Assembly: GCF_019880405.1 (NCBI RefSeq)
Contig: NZ_CP082269.1
Location: forward strand, 2,852,001-2,916,000
Direction: 5' to 3'
From: Enterobacter sp. C2
GTDB taxonomy: Bacteria > Pseudomonadota > Gammaproteobacteria > Enterobacterales > Enterobacteriaceae
DNA length: 64,000 nt
Below are positions 26,799-37,018 of the stretch, in pieces. The notes beneath the pieces were generated by a model, which was not told the origin of the DNA, did not search any database, and worked only from the letters and a program-made list of their open reading frames with translations. Every line of letters starts with the position of its first letter. Position 1 is the stretch's first letter. Position numbers and translations under genes: made by a program.

Positions 26799-28169
26799 CT
26801 ATCCGCCGCGCAGGGTCTGCTGAACCCAGTCGATCAGCGACCGGCGGGAGATCTTAATTCCGCCCAGATTGAGGCTCTCGGGCAGAGCCAGCCAATGTAT
26901 TGGCTGCTGAAAACGGGCCAGCCTGCCGTTGACCCACTCCCCCAGCGAGTCGATAGCAAAACCGCTGTCGCACGCCACCACGGCAACCGGACGTTGGCCA
27001 AATTCACGGTCGTCCAGCGGGACCACAAAAGCCTGCTGCACGCGGGGATGGGCCACAATCACCCGCTCCACCTCTTCTGGCTGGATCCCCTCCCCGCCGC
27101 TGAAGAAGAGATTATCCATGCGCCCGAGCACGCTTAGCCGTCCGTTGTTCAGCACGCCCCGATCGCGGGTAGCAAACCAGCCTTCATCATTGATCAGCGG
27201 GATAAGCTCACCGTGACGCCAGTAGCCTGCGGCCATACTCTCGCCGCGCAGCCACACTTCGCCGTTGACGATCCGTACCTCACGCCCCGGCAGCGGCAGA
27301 CCGACGTCCGGCTCGCCGTCGGCTGTTTTTGCACACACCGTGGAGGCAAACTCTGTCAGCCCGTAGCCGCACCAGGTACGGATCCCCTGTTCACTGGCAC
27401 GGGTGGTCAGCTCAACAGGAATGGCCGCCCCTCCCAGTAATACCGCCTTCAGGCTTACGCAGGCATCCTCACTAAGCAGCCGCCAGAGCTGGGTCGGCAC
27501 CAGCGAGGCGTGAGTACACCCGGCGAGCGCCTGCGCCAGCGGCTGTTGATCGCGAACCGTCAGCCGCCCGCCTGCCAGCAGCCAGCGCCATAAAATACCC
27601 TGACCGGAGACGTGAAACAGCGGCAGGGAGAGCAGCCAGTCCTCTTCCGGACCGTAAGGCAGCAGGGACAGCACGCCATGTGCACTGGCCAGATGCGCGG
27701 CTGCGGTGTGTACCGCCGCTTTGGGCAGGCCGGTTGAACCGGAGGTGAGCGTCATGGAAGTCAGCCGCTGCGGCTGCCAGCAGGCAGCACAATCGCCCTC
27801 TGCTTCACGCATTGCCAGCGTCGGAAGCCCGATGCCGCGCCAGCTGTTATCAATGCTCAATGCATGTTGTAACGAAAGCGGCGGCAGGAGCACCGCCAGC
27901 AGAGAATCAGGCAGCTGGGGGTTAATATGCAATACCCGCACTCCGCACTGGAGCAGCGCCAGCCAGGCCAGTAGCGTTTGAGGTGAATTGCCGGCGCGGA
28001 GCAGCACGCCATCCCCCTGCCGGACGTTCTGCCGGGAAAAGCCTGCCGCCAGGGCATCAATGCGCGCACAGAGCACGCGCCAGCTGAGGGTTTCACTGTT
28101 CAAACGCACGGCGGCGGCGTCGCCCCGCTGCTCACGCCAATGACGCCAGGGCCAGTCCGCGAAGGTCAT
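26799..28169 (-). CDS. menE: MenE, o-succinylbenzoate-CoA ligase
   Basis: 456 residues (E. coli 451). It belongs to the ANL adenylate-forming family, with the phosphate-binding loop [13 protein letters not shown] around residue 140, the GYGLTE motif near 285, and the C-terminal hinge [20 protein letters not shown]. It activates o-succinylbenzoate to its CoA thioester for MenB. The start overlaps the menC stop by four bases. It is the last gene of the men operon here, as in E. coli. The final catalytic lysine region (LGGIKISRR) is intact. Confidence 0.95.
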   Translation of the reverse strand: MTFADWPWRHWREQRGDAAAVRLNSETLSWRVLCARIDALAAGFSRQNVRQGDGVLLRAGNSPQTLLAWLALLQCGVRVLHINPQLPDSLLAVLLPPLSLQHALSIDNSWRGIGLPTLAMREAEGDCAACWQPQRLTSMTLTSGSTGLPKAAVHTAAAHLASAHGVLSLLPYGPEEDWLLSLPLFHVSGQGILWRWLLAGGRLTVRDQQPLAQALAGCTHASLVPTQLWRLLSEDACVSLKAVLLGGAAIPVELTTRASEQGIRTWCGYGLTEFASTVCAKTADGEPDVGLPLPGREVRIVNGEVWLRGESMAAGYWRHGELIPLINDEGWFATRDRGVLNNGRLSVLGRMDNLFFSGGEGIQPEEVERVIVAHPRVQQAFVVPLDDREFGQRPVAVVACDSGFAIDSLGEWVNGRLARFQQPIHWLALPESLNLGGIKISRRSLIDWVQQTLRGG

Positions 28170-29128
28170 CGCAACGGCTCCAGAGCGGTAATATCAATGC
28201 ATGGCAGGGTGCTGCCCGGCCAGCGGCGAACCTGCTGCGCCTGCATCAAGCCCAGCGTGTCGAGGCCCGGCAGAGTCTGCGGTGTCAGCCAGGCGGCAAT
28301 CCGCGCCAGCTGAGTCAGACCAAGGCTGGATTCGATAGAGGAGCTGATCACCGCCGTCATACCCAGCGCATGAGCAGCCTGTACCAGCTCGCGAACCCTC
28401 TCCAGCGCGCCGGTAAGCGTAGGCTTGATCACCACCGCTTTTACGCCCGCTTCGGCGGCCAGAGTAAAATCAGCGTCGCGCAGGCTCTCATCCCAGGCGA
28501 TGGCAATCCCGGTATCACGAGCAAAATTCAGCGAATCGGCACGGGTTCGGCACGGCTCCTCAAGAAAGGCGATGCGCGAGCGATAGTCAGGATGGACATA
28601 CTTCGCAAACTGCTGCGCCTTCTGCGGAGTCCAGGCGCGGTTGGCGTCCAGCCGCAGCTGGAGATCGGGCACCGCCTCCAGCAGGAGATTGACCACCATG
28701 CCGTCACGTACCGCTTCATAGAGGCCCACTTTCACCTTTGCGACTTTCTCGCCGGGCATGGCGGCCAGCTGCAACATCAGTTCGTCAGGATCGCCGGTGC
28801 AGAGCGGCGCGGCGCGATAGTCCGCTGCCTCAGGTAAGGTTCCGGCCAGCTCTGCCTGCGCACAGCTTATGCCAAAGGCCACCGACGGCATCTCCGGGCG
28901 CTTCTCTGCACCCTGTAGCCAGCGGTCGACCCAGGCCATTAGCACAGCCTGCGCCTCATCGCATGTTTCATGGCTGAAGCCCGGCAGCGGGGCAACCTCG
29001 CCCCACCCTTCCCGGCAGCCGTCACGCAGGCAGAGATAGAGTCCTTCGCGGGTTTTCAGCCGCCGCTCGCGCAGCACAACCCCCGCGTCCATCGGGATCT
29101 GCCAGCGGTAAACCTGTGCCCGACGCAT
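28166..29128 (-). CDS. menC: MenC, o-succinylbenzoate synthase
   Basis: 320 residues, the same as E. coli. It is an enolase-superfamily enzyme with the lysine motif KVKVG (about 131-135), metal ligands in [12 protein letters not shown] and DESL, and the opposing Lys in VVIKPTL. It dehydrates the MenH product SHCHC to o-succinylbenzoate. The start overlaps the menB stop by one base, and its end overlaps menE by four bases, so the genes are translationally coupled. Confidence 0.96.
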   Translation of the reverse strand: MRRAQVYRWQIPMDAGVVLRERRLKTREGLYLCLRDGCREGWGEVAPLPGFSHETCDEAQAVLMAWVDRWLQGAEKRPEMPSVAFGISCAQAELAGTLPEAADYRAAPLCTGDPDELMLQLAAMPGEKVAKVKVGLYEAVRDGMVVNLLLEAVPDLQLRLDANRAWTPQKAQQFAKYVHPDYRSRIAFLEEPCRTRADSLNFARDTGIAIAWDESLRDADFTLAAEAGVKAVVIKPTLTGALERVRELVQAAHALGMTAVISSSIESSLGLTQLARIAAWLTPQTLPGLDTLGLMQAQQVRRWPGSTLPCIDITALEPLR

Positions 29129-29985
29129 TACGGGTTCCGTTTAAATTTGCTGAAGTCCGGCTGACGCTTCTCGTTGAAGGCGTTGCGCCCCTCCTGCCCC
29201 TCTTCAGTCATGTAGAAGAGCATGGTGGCGTTGCCCGCCAGCTCCTGCAGGCCCGCCTGGCCGTCACAGTCGGCGTTAAGCGCCGCCTTCAGACAGCGCA
29301 ATGCCATCGGGCTGTTTTGCAGCATCTCCCGACACCAGCGCACGGTCTCTTTTTCCAGCTCGGCAACCGGTACCACGGTGTTGACCAGCCCCATATCTAA
29401 TGCCTGCTGCGCATCGTACTGACGGCAAAGGAACCAGATTTCACGCGCTTTTTTCTGCCCAACGATGCGGGCCATATAGGCCGCCCCCCAGCCGCCGTCG
29501 AAAGAGCCGACCTTGGGACCGGTCTGGCCAAACACCGCGTTCTCTGCCGCAACGGTCAGATCGCACATCATATGCAGGACGTGGCCGCCGCCAATGGCGT
29601 AGCCCGCCACCATCGCCACCACCGGTTTCGGGCAGGTACGGATCTGCCGCTGGAAGTCGAGCACATTAAGATGGTGCACGCCAGAGTCATCCTGATAGCC
29701 GCCGTAGTCGCCGCGCACCTTCTGGTCACCCCCGGCGCAGAAGGCCTTCTCACCTTCGCCAGTGAGGATAATTACCCCAACCGCATCATCGTAGCGGGCA
29801 TCCGCCAGCGCCTGGAGCATCTCTTTTACCGTCAGGGGGCGAAACGCATTGCGCACCTGCGGACGGTTGATGGTGATTTTGGCGATGCCGTCGGTAGATT
29901 TGTGGTAGCGAATGTCGCTGTAGCCTTCAGAGCAGTCCTGCCACTCAACCGGCGCGTAAAGCATGGATTCATCGGGATAGATCAT
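29128..29985 (-). CDS. menB: MenB, 1,4-dihydroxy-2-naphthoyl-CoA synthase
   Basis: 285 residues, the E. coli length. It has a crotonase fold with oxyanion-hole segments [12 protein letters not shown] and [17 protein letters not shown], and the [11 protein letters not shown] region that forms the active site in the MenB family. It closes the second ring of the naphthoquinone by an intramolecular Claisen condensation. It follows menH after 13 bases and overlaps menC by one base. Confidence 0.97.
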   Translation of the reverse strand: MIYPDESMLYAPVEWQDCSEGYSDIRYHKSTDGIAKITINRPQVRNAFRPLTVKEMLQALADARYDDAVGVIILTGEGEKAFCAGGDQKVRGDYGGYQDDSGVHHLNVLDFQRQIRTCPKPVVAMVAGYAIGGGHVLHMMCDLTVAAENAVFGQTGPKVGSFDGGWGAAYMARIVGQKKAREIWFLCRQYDAQQALDMGLVNTVVPVAELEKETVRWCREMLQNSPMALRCLKAALNADCDGQAGLQELAGNATMLFYMTEEGQEGRNAFNEKRQPDFSKFKRNP

Positions 29986-29998
29986 CAGAGTTCCTTAA

Positions 29999-30757
29999 TC
30001 AGTAGCGCAAAATGTGCGCCAGACAGGCCGCCGTCCCGTTGGGGTTCTCCCGGTGGGCGTTGTGCCCGGCGTCGTTAATTAACAGGCAAGGTGCCGCAAG
30101 CTCTGCACCAAGGGCGCGGAATTTGTGGTCGTGTTCGCCGCACAGGTAGTAAAAGGGAATGTCGCACCGGCGCAGCGCCGGACGAAGATCGGGCTGCCCC
30201 GCCAGAGAGGTGGCTTCCAGCATGGCGGCCAGCGCCTCGCCGCTGTTGTCGCGTCTTATTGCCACCAGCTCACGCCGCTGTTCAGCGCTCAGCCCGGCAA
30301 ATACCGGCTGTCGATACCAGTGGTTAAAAACGTCAGTCAGCGGTTCATGACGGAAGCGCTGTGCCCAGCGGGCATCAGAGAGCCAGCGCGCCTCCCGTGC
30401 GGCGGCGGCGGTAAGCCCGGGATGGCCGCCTTCTACGACCACCCCCTTTAGCCCGACAGGGTTTTGACAACAAGAGTACATAGCGATGCGGCCGCCGAGG
30501 GAGTACCCCACCAGCCAGTGTTTTAGTATGTTGTAACTAACAAGCGTAGCGCGCAGCTGTAAACAAACCTCATCCAGGTCACGGGCATAGACAGCCGATG
30601 AACCGCCGTGACCGGGGAGATCGATATAGAGTCGAGGGTGGCGGGAAAAGCGCTCCCCTACTTCCATCCACTCCCGGCTATCACCGGCGAAACCGTGCAG
30701 GAACACCAGCCAGGGCCGCTGCGCCTCGCCCGCTTTCGCCACCGCGTGCAGGATCAT
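29999..30757 (-). CDS. menH: MenH, SHCHC synthase
   Basis: 252 residues, as in E. coli. It is an alpha/beta hydrolase with the nucleophile Ser86 in VGYSLGGR, the DLPGHGGS motif near 46-53, and the Asp/His partners in CGEHDHKF and [11 protein letters not shown]. It eliminates pyruvate from the MenD product SEPHCHC to give SHCHC. It overlaps menD by four bases at its start and is followed by menB after 13 bases. Confidence 0.95.
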   Translation of the reverse strand: MILHAVAKAGEAQRPWLVFLHGFAGDSREWMEVGERFSRHPRLYIDLPGHGGSSAVYARDLDEVCLQLRATLVSYNILKHWLVGYSLGGRIAMYSCCQNPVGLKGVVVEGGHPGLTAAAAREARWLSDARWAQRFRHEPLTDVFNHWYRQPVFAGLSAEQRRELVAIRRDNSGEALAAMLEATSLAGQPDLRPALRRCDIPFYYLCGEHDHKFRALGAELAAPCLLINDAGHNAHRENPNGTAACLAHILRY

Positions 30758-32424
30758 AGCTGGCTGACCTCGGCAAGGAGCTGCTGTAAGGTTTGCGCCC
30801 CCGCCTGCGGATCGACCACCAGCTCGATAAGGGTTGCCTGCGGTGTACGCCAGGCTCCCGTCAGCGCCGCCTCCAGCTCGGTCCAGCTTTCAGGGCGATG
30901 GTAGGTCAGGTCGAACATCGCGGCCGCATGATCGAAGTGGACGTTCTGCGGCATCAAGTAGAACTGCTCCCGCTCAGCCTGTGGAGTCGGCAGCAGGGAG
31001 AAGATCTGCCCGCCGTTGTTGTTCACCACAATCAGCACAAAGGGCGCGGAGACCTGGCGCAGCAGCGCCAGCGCGTTGAGATCGTAGAGCGCAGAGAGAT
31101 CGCCCACCAGCGCCAGGGTAGGCCTCGCGGTAGCCCGCTGTACCCCGGCAGCAGTAGAAAGCAAACCGTCAATGCCGCTGGCACCGCGATTGCTGTACAC
31201 CGGATAGCCCGCTGGCAGCTGCGCAAGGGCATCCACCAGGCGGACGACCAGGCTGTTGCCCAGAAACAGCTGCCCCTGCTCCGGCAGAAACTCCGCCAGA
31301 CGGTGTGCCAGCTGCGCTTCGCCAAAGGTTTCACGCCGGGCCGCAGCGGCCTGCCACGCCCGATCCGCCAGGGAGGGGATCGCCGCATACCACGGATGAC
31401 GCTTCTCGGCCGGATGCAGCGCCAGCCACTCGCCGACGCCGGATATCAGCCGCCGCCCGCGATGGTGCGCAGGATCGAGGCGTCCTGCAATGTTATCCAC
31501 CAGCCAATACTCATCCGGTGTGCAGGTTGCCTGCCACTGCAACAGCCGTTTTCCGGTCAGGCTGCTGCCCAACTGGATGACAATCTGCGCCTGAGCCAGT
31601 TCGCTCACCGCGCTGGTGTTGCCCAGCCACAGATCGGCACAGGGCAGCGGCTGCCCTGTCTGGGAGAGCACGTCGCTAATCAGGGGCCAGCCCAGCATCT
31701 GCGCCCACTCTGCCACCCGCTTGCCCTCGGCGGCGCTCATCCGCCCGGCCACCACAACGCCGCGCTTCTGTCGCCAGAAGAACCAGTCGCGCTGCTTCTC
31801 GCTCTCGCGACGAAGATCCTCCCGCAGCCAGGGGCGATCGCTCTGCCACCAGTTGCCCAATGCGTTCTGCCACTCAAGGCCAGAATCATCCAGCTCGCCG
31901 TAGAGCGGCTCGGCAAAGGGACAGTTGATATGTACCGCCCCACCGTGCAGCGATCCCAGCGCGTTATCCAGCGTGGAGACCAGCCAGCGGGCCGGGATCT
32001 CCTGGGCAGGACGTGGCAGCGAGACCGTCTGTGCCGGATGCGAGGCAAACATGCCCGGCTGGCGGATCGCCTGATTGGCCCCACAGTCGATAAGCTCCGG
32101 GGGACGATCGGCGGTAAGCAGGATCAGCTTTTCACCGGTCAGCCCGGCCTCAATCAGCGCCGGATAGAGATTTGCCACTGCCGTTCCGGAGGTGACAATC
32201 ACCGCTACCGACTGCTGGCTGGCCTTCGCCAACCCGAGCGCCAGATGTCCCAGCCCGCGCTCGTCGAAATGGGTATGGTGAATAAACGCTTTATTCTGCG
32301 CAGCCGCCAGGGTGAGCGGCGTCGAGCGGGAGCCGGGCGCGATGCAAACGTGTCGGATGCCGTGGCGCGCCAGCGTTTCGAGGATAACCTCCGCCCAGCG
32401 CCTGTTGAATGAGCTTGCTGACAT
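30754..32424 (-). CDS. menD: MenD, SEPHCHC synthase
   Basis: 556 residues from the ATG at 32424, the E. coli length; ten upstream in-frame codons to 32454 do not align. It is a thiamine diphosphate enzyme with [15 protein letters not shown] and [16 protein letters not shown] near the N-terminus, and [12 protein letters not shown] and [12 protein letters not shown] in the cofactor-binding C-terminal domain. It joins isochorismate and 2-oxoglutarate in the first committed step of menaquinone synthesis. In E. coli menF (isochorismate synthase) lies directly upstream; here the next gene is elaB, so menD begins the operon and isochorismate must come from elsewhere. Confidence 0.96.
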   Translation of the reverse strand: MSASSFNRRWAEVILETLARHGIRHVCIAPGSRSTPLTLAAAQNKAFIHHTHFDERGLGHLALGLAKASQQSVAVIVTSGTAVANLYPALIEAGLTGEKLILLTADRPPELIDCGANQAIRQPGMFASHPAQTVSLPRPAQEIPARWLVSTLDNALGSLHGGAVHINCPFAEPLYGELDDSGLEWQNALGNWWQSDRPWLREDLRRESEKQRDWFFWRQKRGVVVAGRMSAAEGKRVAEWAQMLGWPLISDVLSQTGQPLPCADLWLGNTSAVSELAQAQIVIQLGSSLTGKRLLQWQATCTPDEYWLVDNIAGRLDPAHHRGRRLISGVGEWLALHPAEKRHPWYAAIPSLADRAWQAAAARRETFGEAQLAHRLAEFLPEQGQLFLGNSLVVRLVDALAQLPAGYPVYSNRGASGIDGLLSTAAGVQRATARPTLALVGDLSALYDLNALALLRQVSAPFVLIVVNNNGGQIFSLLPTPQAEREQFYLMPQNVHFDHAAAMFDLTYHRPESWTELEAALTGAWRTPQATLIELVVDPQAGAQTLQQLLAEVSQL

Positions 32425-32514
32425 GAGTTTGTCCGGTATCAAGAATACGGACAAGTATACGGAGATGCAGAGACGGGATTTTTGATGTAAATCGGTAAGG
32501 TGTGAAGAAGAGAG

Positions 32515-32551
32515 AAAAAACAGCGGGCGCTGCCCTTAAGACAGCGCCCGC
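32515..32551 (-). terminator. Rho-independent terminator of elaB
   Basis: A perfect 10-bp stem GCGGGCGCTG/CAGCGCCCGC with a nine-base loop is followed on the minus strand by TGTTTTTT. It isolates elaB from the men operon, which therefore needs a promoter in 32425-32514. Confidence 0.9.
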
Positions 32552-32572
32552 GTAGGGAGGCACGTTACAGCA

Positions 32573-32875
32573 TTAGCGACGCAGCAGCAGCCCTAATACC
32601 AGGCCAGCGGCGGCACCGATGCCCACGCCCTGCCATGGTTTTTCACGCACGTAATCGTCCGCACGGTAAGCCACCTGCTTAGCACGCACGTAATACGTGT
32701 CAGATGCCTGGCTAACGCGGTCTTTTACATCATGCAGAGCCTGCTCGGCGCGTGCTTTCAGCTCGACGTATTTCTGGTCGGCCGGATCGCCGGAGGAGCG
32801 TAGCACTTCTTCCAGCGTGTCGCTTAGCAGGTTCAGGTCGTCATCGATACGGGTACTCGTAAATTGGTTAGACAT
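32573..32875 (-). CDS. elaB: ElaB, tail-anchored DUF883 membrane protein
   Basis: 100 residues (E. coli 101). The amphipathic, coiled-coil-prone N-terminal part (DLNLLSDTLEEVLRSSG) is followed by a C-terminal membrane anchor GVGIGAAAGLVLGLLLRR with the DUF883 glycine pattern. ElaB and its paralogue YqjD are inner-membrane tail-anchored proteins; YqjD binds ribosomes in stationary phase, and ElaB has been linked to stress and persistence. It is monocistronic, with its own terminator. Confidence 0.94.
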   Translation of the reverse strand: MSNQFTSTRIDDDLNLLSDTLEEVLRSSGDPADQKYVELKARAEQALHDVKDRVSQASDTYYVRAKQVAYRADDYVREKPWQGVGIGAAAGLVLGLLLRR

Positions 32876-32928
32876 TAGGTTTCTCCATGTTTTGCACCTG
32901 TCAGCTAACTATAGACAATGACTTGCGG

Positions 32929-33402
32929 TTACGCCTGGTCAACGTGAGGGATGATTTCACGTGCCATACCGATATGCGGAATGCCATCCTCGTCATAGAC
33001 CTCGGTCACCGGCACAAAGCCAAAGTGGCGATAGAAGTCCTCGAGATGCGCCTGCGCGCCCAGATATATCGGGCTTTGCGGCCAGTTTTTGCTACAGCTG
33101 GCAACGGCCCTTTCCATCAGCTGGTACCCCAGTTTTTCGCCTCGCACCGCGGCGCTAACAATGACGCGACCAATGGCCACCGGCGCAAAATCATCCTCGC
33201 TTTTCAGAATCCTCGCATACGCTACTAGTTCGTTATCACGCCAGCCAAGCAGGTGTCGGTTTTCACCGATCAGGTCATCACCGTCAACGTCGAGATAGAC
33301 GCATTTCTGCTCAACCACAAAAACTTCGCAGCGCAGCTTCAGCAACGCGTAGAGTTCAGGGACGGTTAATTCAGCGTGGTGCAGGTCTTGCCAACGGATC
33401 AT
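32929..33402 (-). CDS. elaA: ElaA, GNAT-family N-acetyltransferase
   Basis: 157 residues (E. coli 153). The acetyl-CoA-binding motif is in IGRVIVSAAVRGEKLGYQLMERA (R-G-x-x-L-G pattern), and HLEDFYRHFGFVPV is the typical GNAT C-terminal strand-helix. The substrate is unknown. The start follows AAAAAGGAGCGC, an excellent ribosome binding site. It is divergent from rbn, with a 60-base shared promoter region. Confidence 0.93.
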   Translation of the reverse strand: MIRWQDLHHAELTVPELYALLKLRCEVFVVEQKCVYLDVDGDDLIGENRHLLGWRDNELVAYARILKSEDDFAPVAIGRVIVSAAVRGEKLGYQLMERAVASCSKNWPQSPIYLGAQAHLEDFYRHFGFVPVTEVYDEDGIPHIGMAREIIPHVDQA

Positions 33403-33462
33403 AGTGCGCTCCTTTTTATGCGTTGCTCGCTATAATAAGGCTTTTATCGACCCAGAGCGCAT

Positions 33463-34380
33463 ATGGAACTGATATTTTTAGGCACCTCAGCAGGCGTCCC
33501 CACGCGCACGCGTAACGTCAGCGCGGCGCTGCTGAATCTACGCCACCCAACGCGGCCCGCCCTGTGGCTGATTGACTGCGGCGAGGGCACTCAGCAGCAG
33601 ATGCAGCGCACCGCCTGGCATCCCGGCAAGCTGGATCGCATTTTTATTACCCATCTGCACGGGGATCATCTCTTTGGCCTGCCGGGCCTGCTGTGCAGCC
33701 GCTCGATGGCGGGCAACGTCCAGCCGCTAACTATCTACGGCCCCAAAGGGCTGCGGGAGTTTATTGATACCGCCCTACGCCTGAGCGGCTCCTGGACCGA
33801 CTATCCGTTGACGGTGGTGGAGATTGAGGAAGGCCCGGTGATGGATGACGGCCTGCGTCGCGTCACCGCCGTTGCGCTTAACCACCCAGTGGAGTGCTAC
33901 GGCTACCGCATCGAGGAGCACGACAAGCCCGGCGCACTCGACGCTGCCGCGCTGATGGCCCAGGGCGTTAAACCCGGCCCGCTCTTTCAGCGTCTGAAAG
34001 CCGGAGAAAGCGTTACCCTGGAAGATGGCAGGCGCATTGACGGTAAAGATTTTCTTGCCCCCGCTGTGCCAGGCAAAAAGCTGGCTCTGTTTGGCGACAC
34101 CGCCCCCTTCCCCGGCGCGCTGGCGCTGGCCCATGGCGCAGACGTGATGGTGCATGAGACAACGCTGGAGGCGGAGATGGAGGAGAAAGCCAATAGCCGG
34201 GGTCACAGCTCGACGCGCCAGGCAGCACAGCTGGCACAGGAAGCGGGCGTCGGCAAGCTGGTGATGACGCACATCAGCTCACGCTACGATGACGAGGGCA
34301 GTCAGCGACTGCTGGCCGAGTGCCGGGCTATCTTCCCTGACACCCTGCTGGCAGAGGATTTTGCCGTTATAGAGATTTGA
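33463..34380 (+). CDS. rbn: Rbn, ribonuclease BN/Z
   Basis: 305 residues, as in E. coli. The metallo-beta-lactamase motif is THLHGDH with His64, His66, Asp68 and His69; further ligands are in [19 protein letters not shown] and [13 protein letters not shown], and the HSSTRQAA motif is present. It is a dimeric zinc phosphodiesterase with endo- and exonuclease activity in tRNA 3' processing (elaC in older naming). It ends 75 bases before cheV, which has its own promoter. Confidence 0.96.
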   Translation: MELIFLGTSAGVPTRTRNVSAALLNLRHPTRPALWLIDCGEGTQQQMQRTAWHPGKLDRIFITHLHGDHLFGLPGLLCSRSMAGNVQPLTIYGPKGLREFIDTALRLSGSWTDYPLTVVEIEEGPVMDDGLRRVTAVALNHPVECYGYRIEEHDKPGALDAAALMAQGVKPGPLFQRLKAGESVTLEDGRRIDGKDFLAPAVPGKKLALFGDTAPFPGALALAHGADVMVHETTLEAEMEEKANSRGHSSTRQAAQLAQEAGVGKLVMTHISSRYDDEGSQRLLAECRAIFPDTLLAEDFAVIEI

Positions 34381-34393
34381 TGTAAATCGCGCC

Positions 34394-34420
34394 TCCACTT
34401 TTTCCTCCGCGTGCCGATAA
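34394..34420 (+). promoter_or_regulatory. Sigma-28 (FliA)-type promoter of cheV
   Basis: GCCGATAA at 34413-34420 is an exact match to the FliA -10 element. Eleven bases upstream TCCACTTT (34394-34401) matches 5 of 8 positions of the TAAAGTTT -35. The predicted start lies about 30 bases before the cheV ATG. This puts cheV in the late flagellar regulon, as known for Salmonella cheV. Confidence 0.8.
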
Positions 34421-34455
34421 CTGTGTAAACGCAGGTACTTCACTCTGAGGGCATA

Positions 34456-35460
34456 ATGGATAGTTTCCAGAAAGATATTGATGACAGGGCTAATCTCACC
34501 CTGTCCAACCGCTTCGAGCTGTTACTGTTTCGCCTTGGTACGTCACAACACGAACAGAAATCAGAACTCTATGGCATCAACGTATTTAAGCTGCGTGAAA
34601 TTGTGCCCATGCCTGCGTTTACTCGCCCTGCCGGGATGAAATCGCCCCTGCTGGGGATGGTGAATATTCGCGACCAGGTGATCCCGGTTATCGATCTTGC
34701 TGCCGTGGCGGGCTGCAAACCCAGCACCGGTCTGAATATCCTGCTGATCACCGAGTATGCCCGCAGCGTGCAGGCCTTTGCCGTCGAGTCGGTAGAGAAT
34801 ATTACCCGTCTGGACTGGAAGCAGGTGCACACGGCGGAAAAGGCGATCAACGGCCGCTACATTACCAGCATCGCCTGCCTCGACGACGATAAAGACACCA
34901 ACAATTTAGCGCTGGTGCTGGACGTTGAGCAGATCCTCTATGACATTGTGCCGTCCGATCATGACGTTCACGCCAACAATGCCGCAGTACAGAAATTCAA
35001 TATTAAGCCGGGTGCGGTGGCGATAGTTGCCGAGGACTCCAAAGTCGCGCGGGCAATGCTGGAGAAGGGGCTGGAGGCGATGCAGATCCCTAACCAGATG
35101 CACGTAACCGGCAAAGACGCGTGGGAGAAAATCCAGCGACTGGCCGAGCAGGCGGAAGCCGAGGGTGTACCAGTGAGCGATAAGATCGCCATGGTGCTCA
35201 CGGATCTGGAGATGCCGGAGATGGACGGTTTTACCCTGACGCGTAAAATCAAAACCGATCCGCGCCTGAAGCATATTCCCGTGGTGATCCACTCCTCGCT
35301 CTCCGGCAGCGCCAACGAAGATCACGTTCGCAAGGTGCAGGCCGACGGCTACGTCGCCAAGTTTGAAGTGACCGAGCTGTCGGCGGTGCTCAAAGAGGTG
35401 CTGGATCGTGCGGCAAGCAAGGCTAACGGCCCGCTGATTAGCCACAAGCAGGCGGTGTAA
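34456..35460 (+). CDS. cheV: CheV, chemotaxis coupling protein (CheW domain plus receiver)
   Basis: 334 residues. The N-terminal CheW-like domain (about 15-165) includes YGINVFKLREIVPMP and MVNIRDQVIPVIDL. The C-terminal receiver (about 190-325) has the acid pair in VAEDSKVAR, the phosphoacceptor in MVLTDLEMPEMDGF, and the conserved Lys late in the domain (YVAKF). CheV couples chemoreceptors to CheA and may act as a phosphate sink. Salmonella has cheV at this same place between rbn and nuoN, while E. coli lost it. The sigma-28-like promoter ties it to flagellar expression. A bidirectional terminator separates it from nuoN. Confidence 0.95.
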   Translation: MDSFQKDIDDRANLTLSNRFELLLFRLGTSQHEQKSELYGINVFKLREIVPMPAFTRPAGMKSPLLGMVNIRDQVIPVIDLAAVAGCKPSTGLNILLITEYARSVQAFAVESVENITRLDWKQVHTAEKAINGRYITSIACLDDDKDTNNLALVLDVEQILYDIVPSDHDVHANNAAVQKFNIKPGAVAIVAEDSKVARAMLEKGLEAMQIPNQMHVTGKDAWEKIQRLAEQAEAEGVPVSDKIAMVLTDLEMPEMDGFTLTRKIKTDPRLKHIPVVIHSSLSGSANEDHVRKVQADGYVAKFEVTELSAVLKEVLDRAASKANGPLISHKQAV

Positions 35461-35465
35461 TCGAT

Positions 35466-35500
35466 AACGCCTGATGGCGCTGCGCTTACCAGGCCTACCC
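35466..35500. repeat. REP-like element after cheV
   Basis: CGCCTGATGGCGCTGCGCTTACCAGGCCTAC is a REP-type imperfect palindrome (CCTGATGGCGCTGCGCT...ACCAGGCCTAC) ten bases after the cheV stop, immediately ahead of the terminator. Confidence 0.7.
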
Positions 35501-35510
35501 CAGACGAAAA

Positions 35511-35537
35511 AAAACCGCCGAATCTTCGGCGGTTTTT
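35511..35537. terminator. Bidirectional terminator between cheV and nuoN
   Basis: AAAACCGCCGAA and TTCGGCGGTTTT form a 12-bp stem with a two-base loop, flanked by an A-run on one side and a T-run on the other, so it can end both cheV and the convergent nuo operon. Confidence 0.93.
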
Positions 35538-35553
35538 ATTTTGCTCTAAAGCC

Positions 35554-37011
35554 TTACATCAGCGGCTGGGCCATCTGTACCAGGCTAATCAGCGGCTGCG
35601 GATAAACACCCAGCAGCAGCACCAGCAGCGCAGAGATCAGAACCACAATCCCGCCCGCGCTGTAGGCCCAGTCGGACGGCGCATCGCGGTTAAGCTGCTG
35701 CGGCGCGCTGAGGTAGAGGCTCACTGCTACGCGCAGGTAGTAGTAGAGGCCAATTGCCGAGCCGATCACTACCGCCGCCGTCAGCCACCACAGGTGGGCA
35801 TTCACACCCACCGCCAGCACGTAGAACTTACCGATAAAGCCGAGGGTCATCGGGATGCCCGCCAGCGACAGCATCATCACCGTCATTACCGCCGAAAGGA
35901 TCGGACGGTGCCAGAACAGGCCGCGGTAGGAGTAGAGCGAGTCGGCATCCGGGCCACGGTATGGGCTGGACATCAGGCTCACCACGCCGAACGCGCCGAG
36001 GCTGCTAAACAAATAGCCTGCCAGGTAGACGCCCACGGTCTCCATCGACATTTCACCGCTCTGCAGGGCGATCAGCGCCACCAGCAGATAACCGAGGTGA
36101 GAGATAGAGGAGTAGCCGAGCAGACGCTTGATGTTGGTCTGGCTCAGGGCCATCAGGTTACCGAAGATGATCGAGGCGAAGGCAATAATGCCCAGCACCA
36201 CGCGTACCGCTTCGCTCTCACCTACCGGCGCGTAGAGGAACAGACGCATCACCACGCCAAAGATCGCAATCTTGCTGGCGGTCGCCAGGAAGGTAGAGAC
36301 CGGCGCAGGCGCACCCTGATACACATCTGGCGTCCAGAGATGGAACGGCACCAGAGACAGCTTAAAGCCGAGACCAACGATCATCAGGCCGAGACCAATC
36401 AGCAGCAGCGGCGCGTGCAGCATGCCGTCGCCGAGGCTCTTACCGATAGCCAGGAACGACAGGTTGCCAGAGTTGGCATACACCAGCGCCATACCAAACA
36501 GCAGGAACGACGAGGCTGCGGCGGAGAGAATGGTGTACTTGATGCTGGCTTCCAGCGAGCGCTTCTGACGGAACGCATAGCCGATCAGGCCGAACAGCGG
36601 CAGCGAGATCAGCTCGATGCCGAGGAACAGCGCAGCCAGGTGATTAGCATTGGCCAGCAGAATGCCACCGAGGGCGGCAATCAGCACCAGCAGGTAGAAC
36701 TCTTCCTGGTTATCTTTGTACCCTTCCAGCCACGGGTAGGCAAAGGTACAGGTCGCAAGGCTCGCCAGTAGGACCAGGCCGGTATAGAACATGGAGAAGC
36801 CGTCAACGCGCATCAACGGCGTGACGTCCATTGCTCCCGCCTGGCCAACCAGCCAGAGCGAGACCAGAGCGGCGTTCAGACCGATAACGGCAATCGTGGC
36901 GTTCAGGAAATGGTTGCGTCGCCACGCAATGGAGAGCATCACAACCACCACCGTCAATCCGACGATCAGCAGCGGTAGCAGCGCGATCAGGTGTTGTGGA
37001 GTAAGAGTCAT
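35554..37011 (-). CDS. nuoN: NuoN, complex I membrane subunit N
   Basis: 485 residues, the E. coli length, from the ATG at 37011; thirteen in-frame codons upstream overlap nuoM and do not align. It is a polytopic antiporter-like (Mrp/ND2) subunit with about 14 membrane helices and the conserved Lys in [18 protein letters not shown] and in [17 protein letters not shown]. It forms one of three proton-pumping channels of NADH:quinone oxidoreductase. It is the last gene of the nuo operon, seven bases after nuoM. Confidence 0.97.
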   Translation of the reverse strand: MTLTPQHLIALLPLLIVGLTVVVVMLSIAWRRNHFLNATIAVIGLNAALVSLWLVGQAGAMDVTPLMRVDGFSMFYTGLVLLASLATCTFAYPWLEGYKDNQEEFYLLVLIAALGGILLANANHLAALFLGIELISLPLFGLIGYAFRQKRSLEASIKYTILSAAASSFLLFGMALVYANSGNLSFLAIGKSLGDGMLHAPLLLIGLGLMIVGLGFKLSLVPFHLWTPDVYQGAPAPVSTFLATASKIAIFGVVMRLFLYAPVGESEAVRVVLGIIAFASIIFGNLMALSQTNIKRLLGYSSISHLGYLLVALIALQSGEMSMETVGVYLAGYLFSSLGAFGVVSLMSSPYRGPDADSLYSYRGLFWHRPILSAVMTVMMLSLAGIPMTLGFIGKFYVLAVGVNAHLWWLTAAVVIGSAIGLYYYLRVAVSLYLSAPQQLNRDAPSDWAYSAGGIVVLISALLVLLLGVYPQPLISLVQMAQPLM

Positions 37012-37018
37012 ATGCGCT

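Noticed and set aside
30793-32412. A 539-codon open frame opposite menD
   Set aside because: It mirrors menD over its full length, shows biased low-complexity composition and has no ribosome binding site.
32425-32514. A remnant of the 3' end of menF upstream of menD
   Set aside because: The short stretch has no open frame resembling the isochorismate synthase C-terminus and is occupied partly by the elaB terminator.
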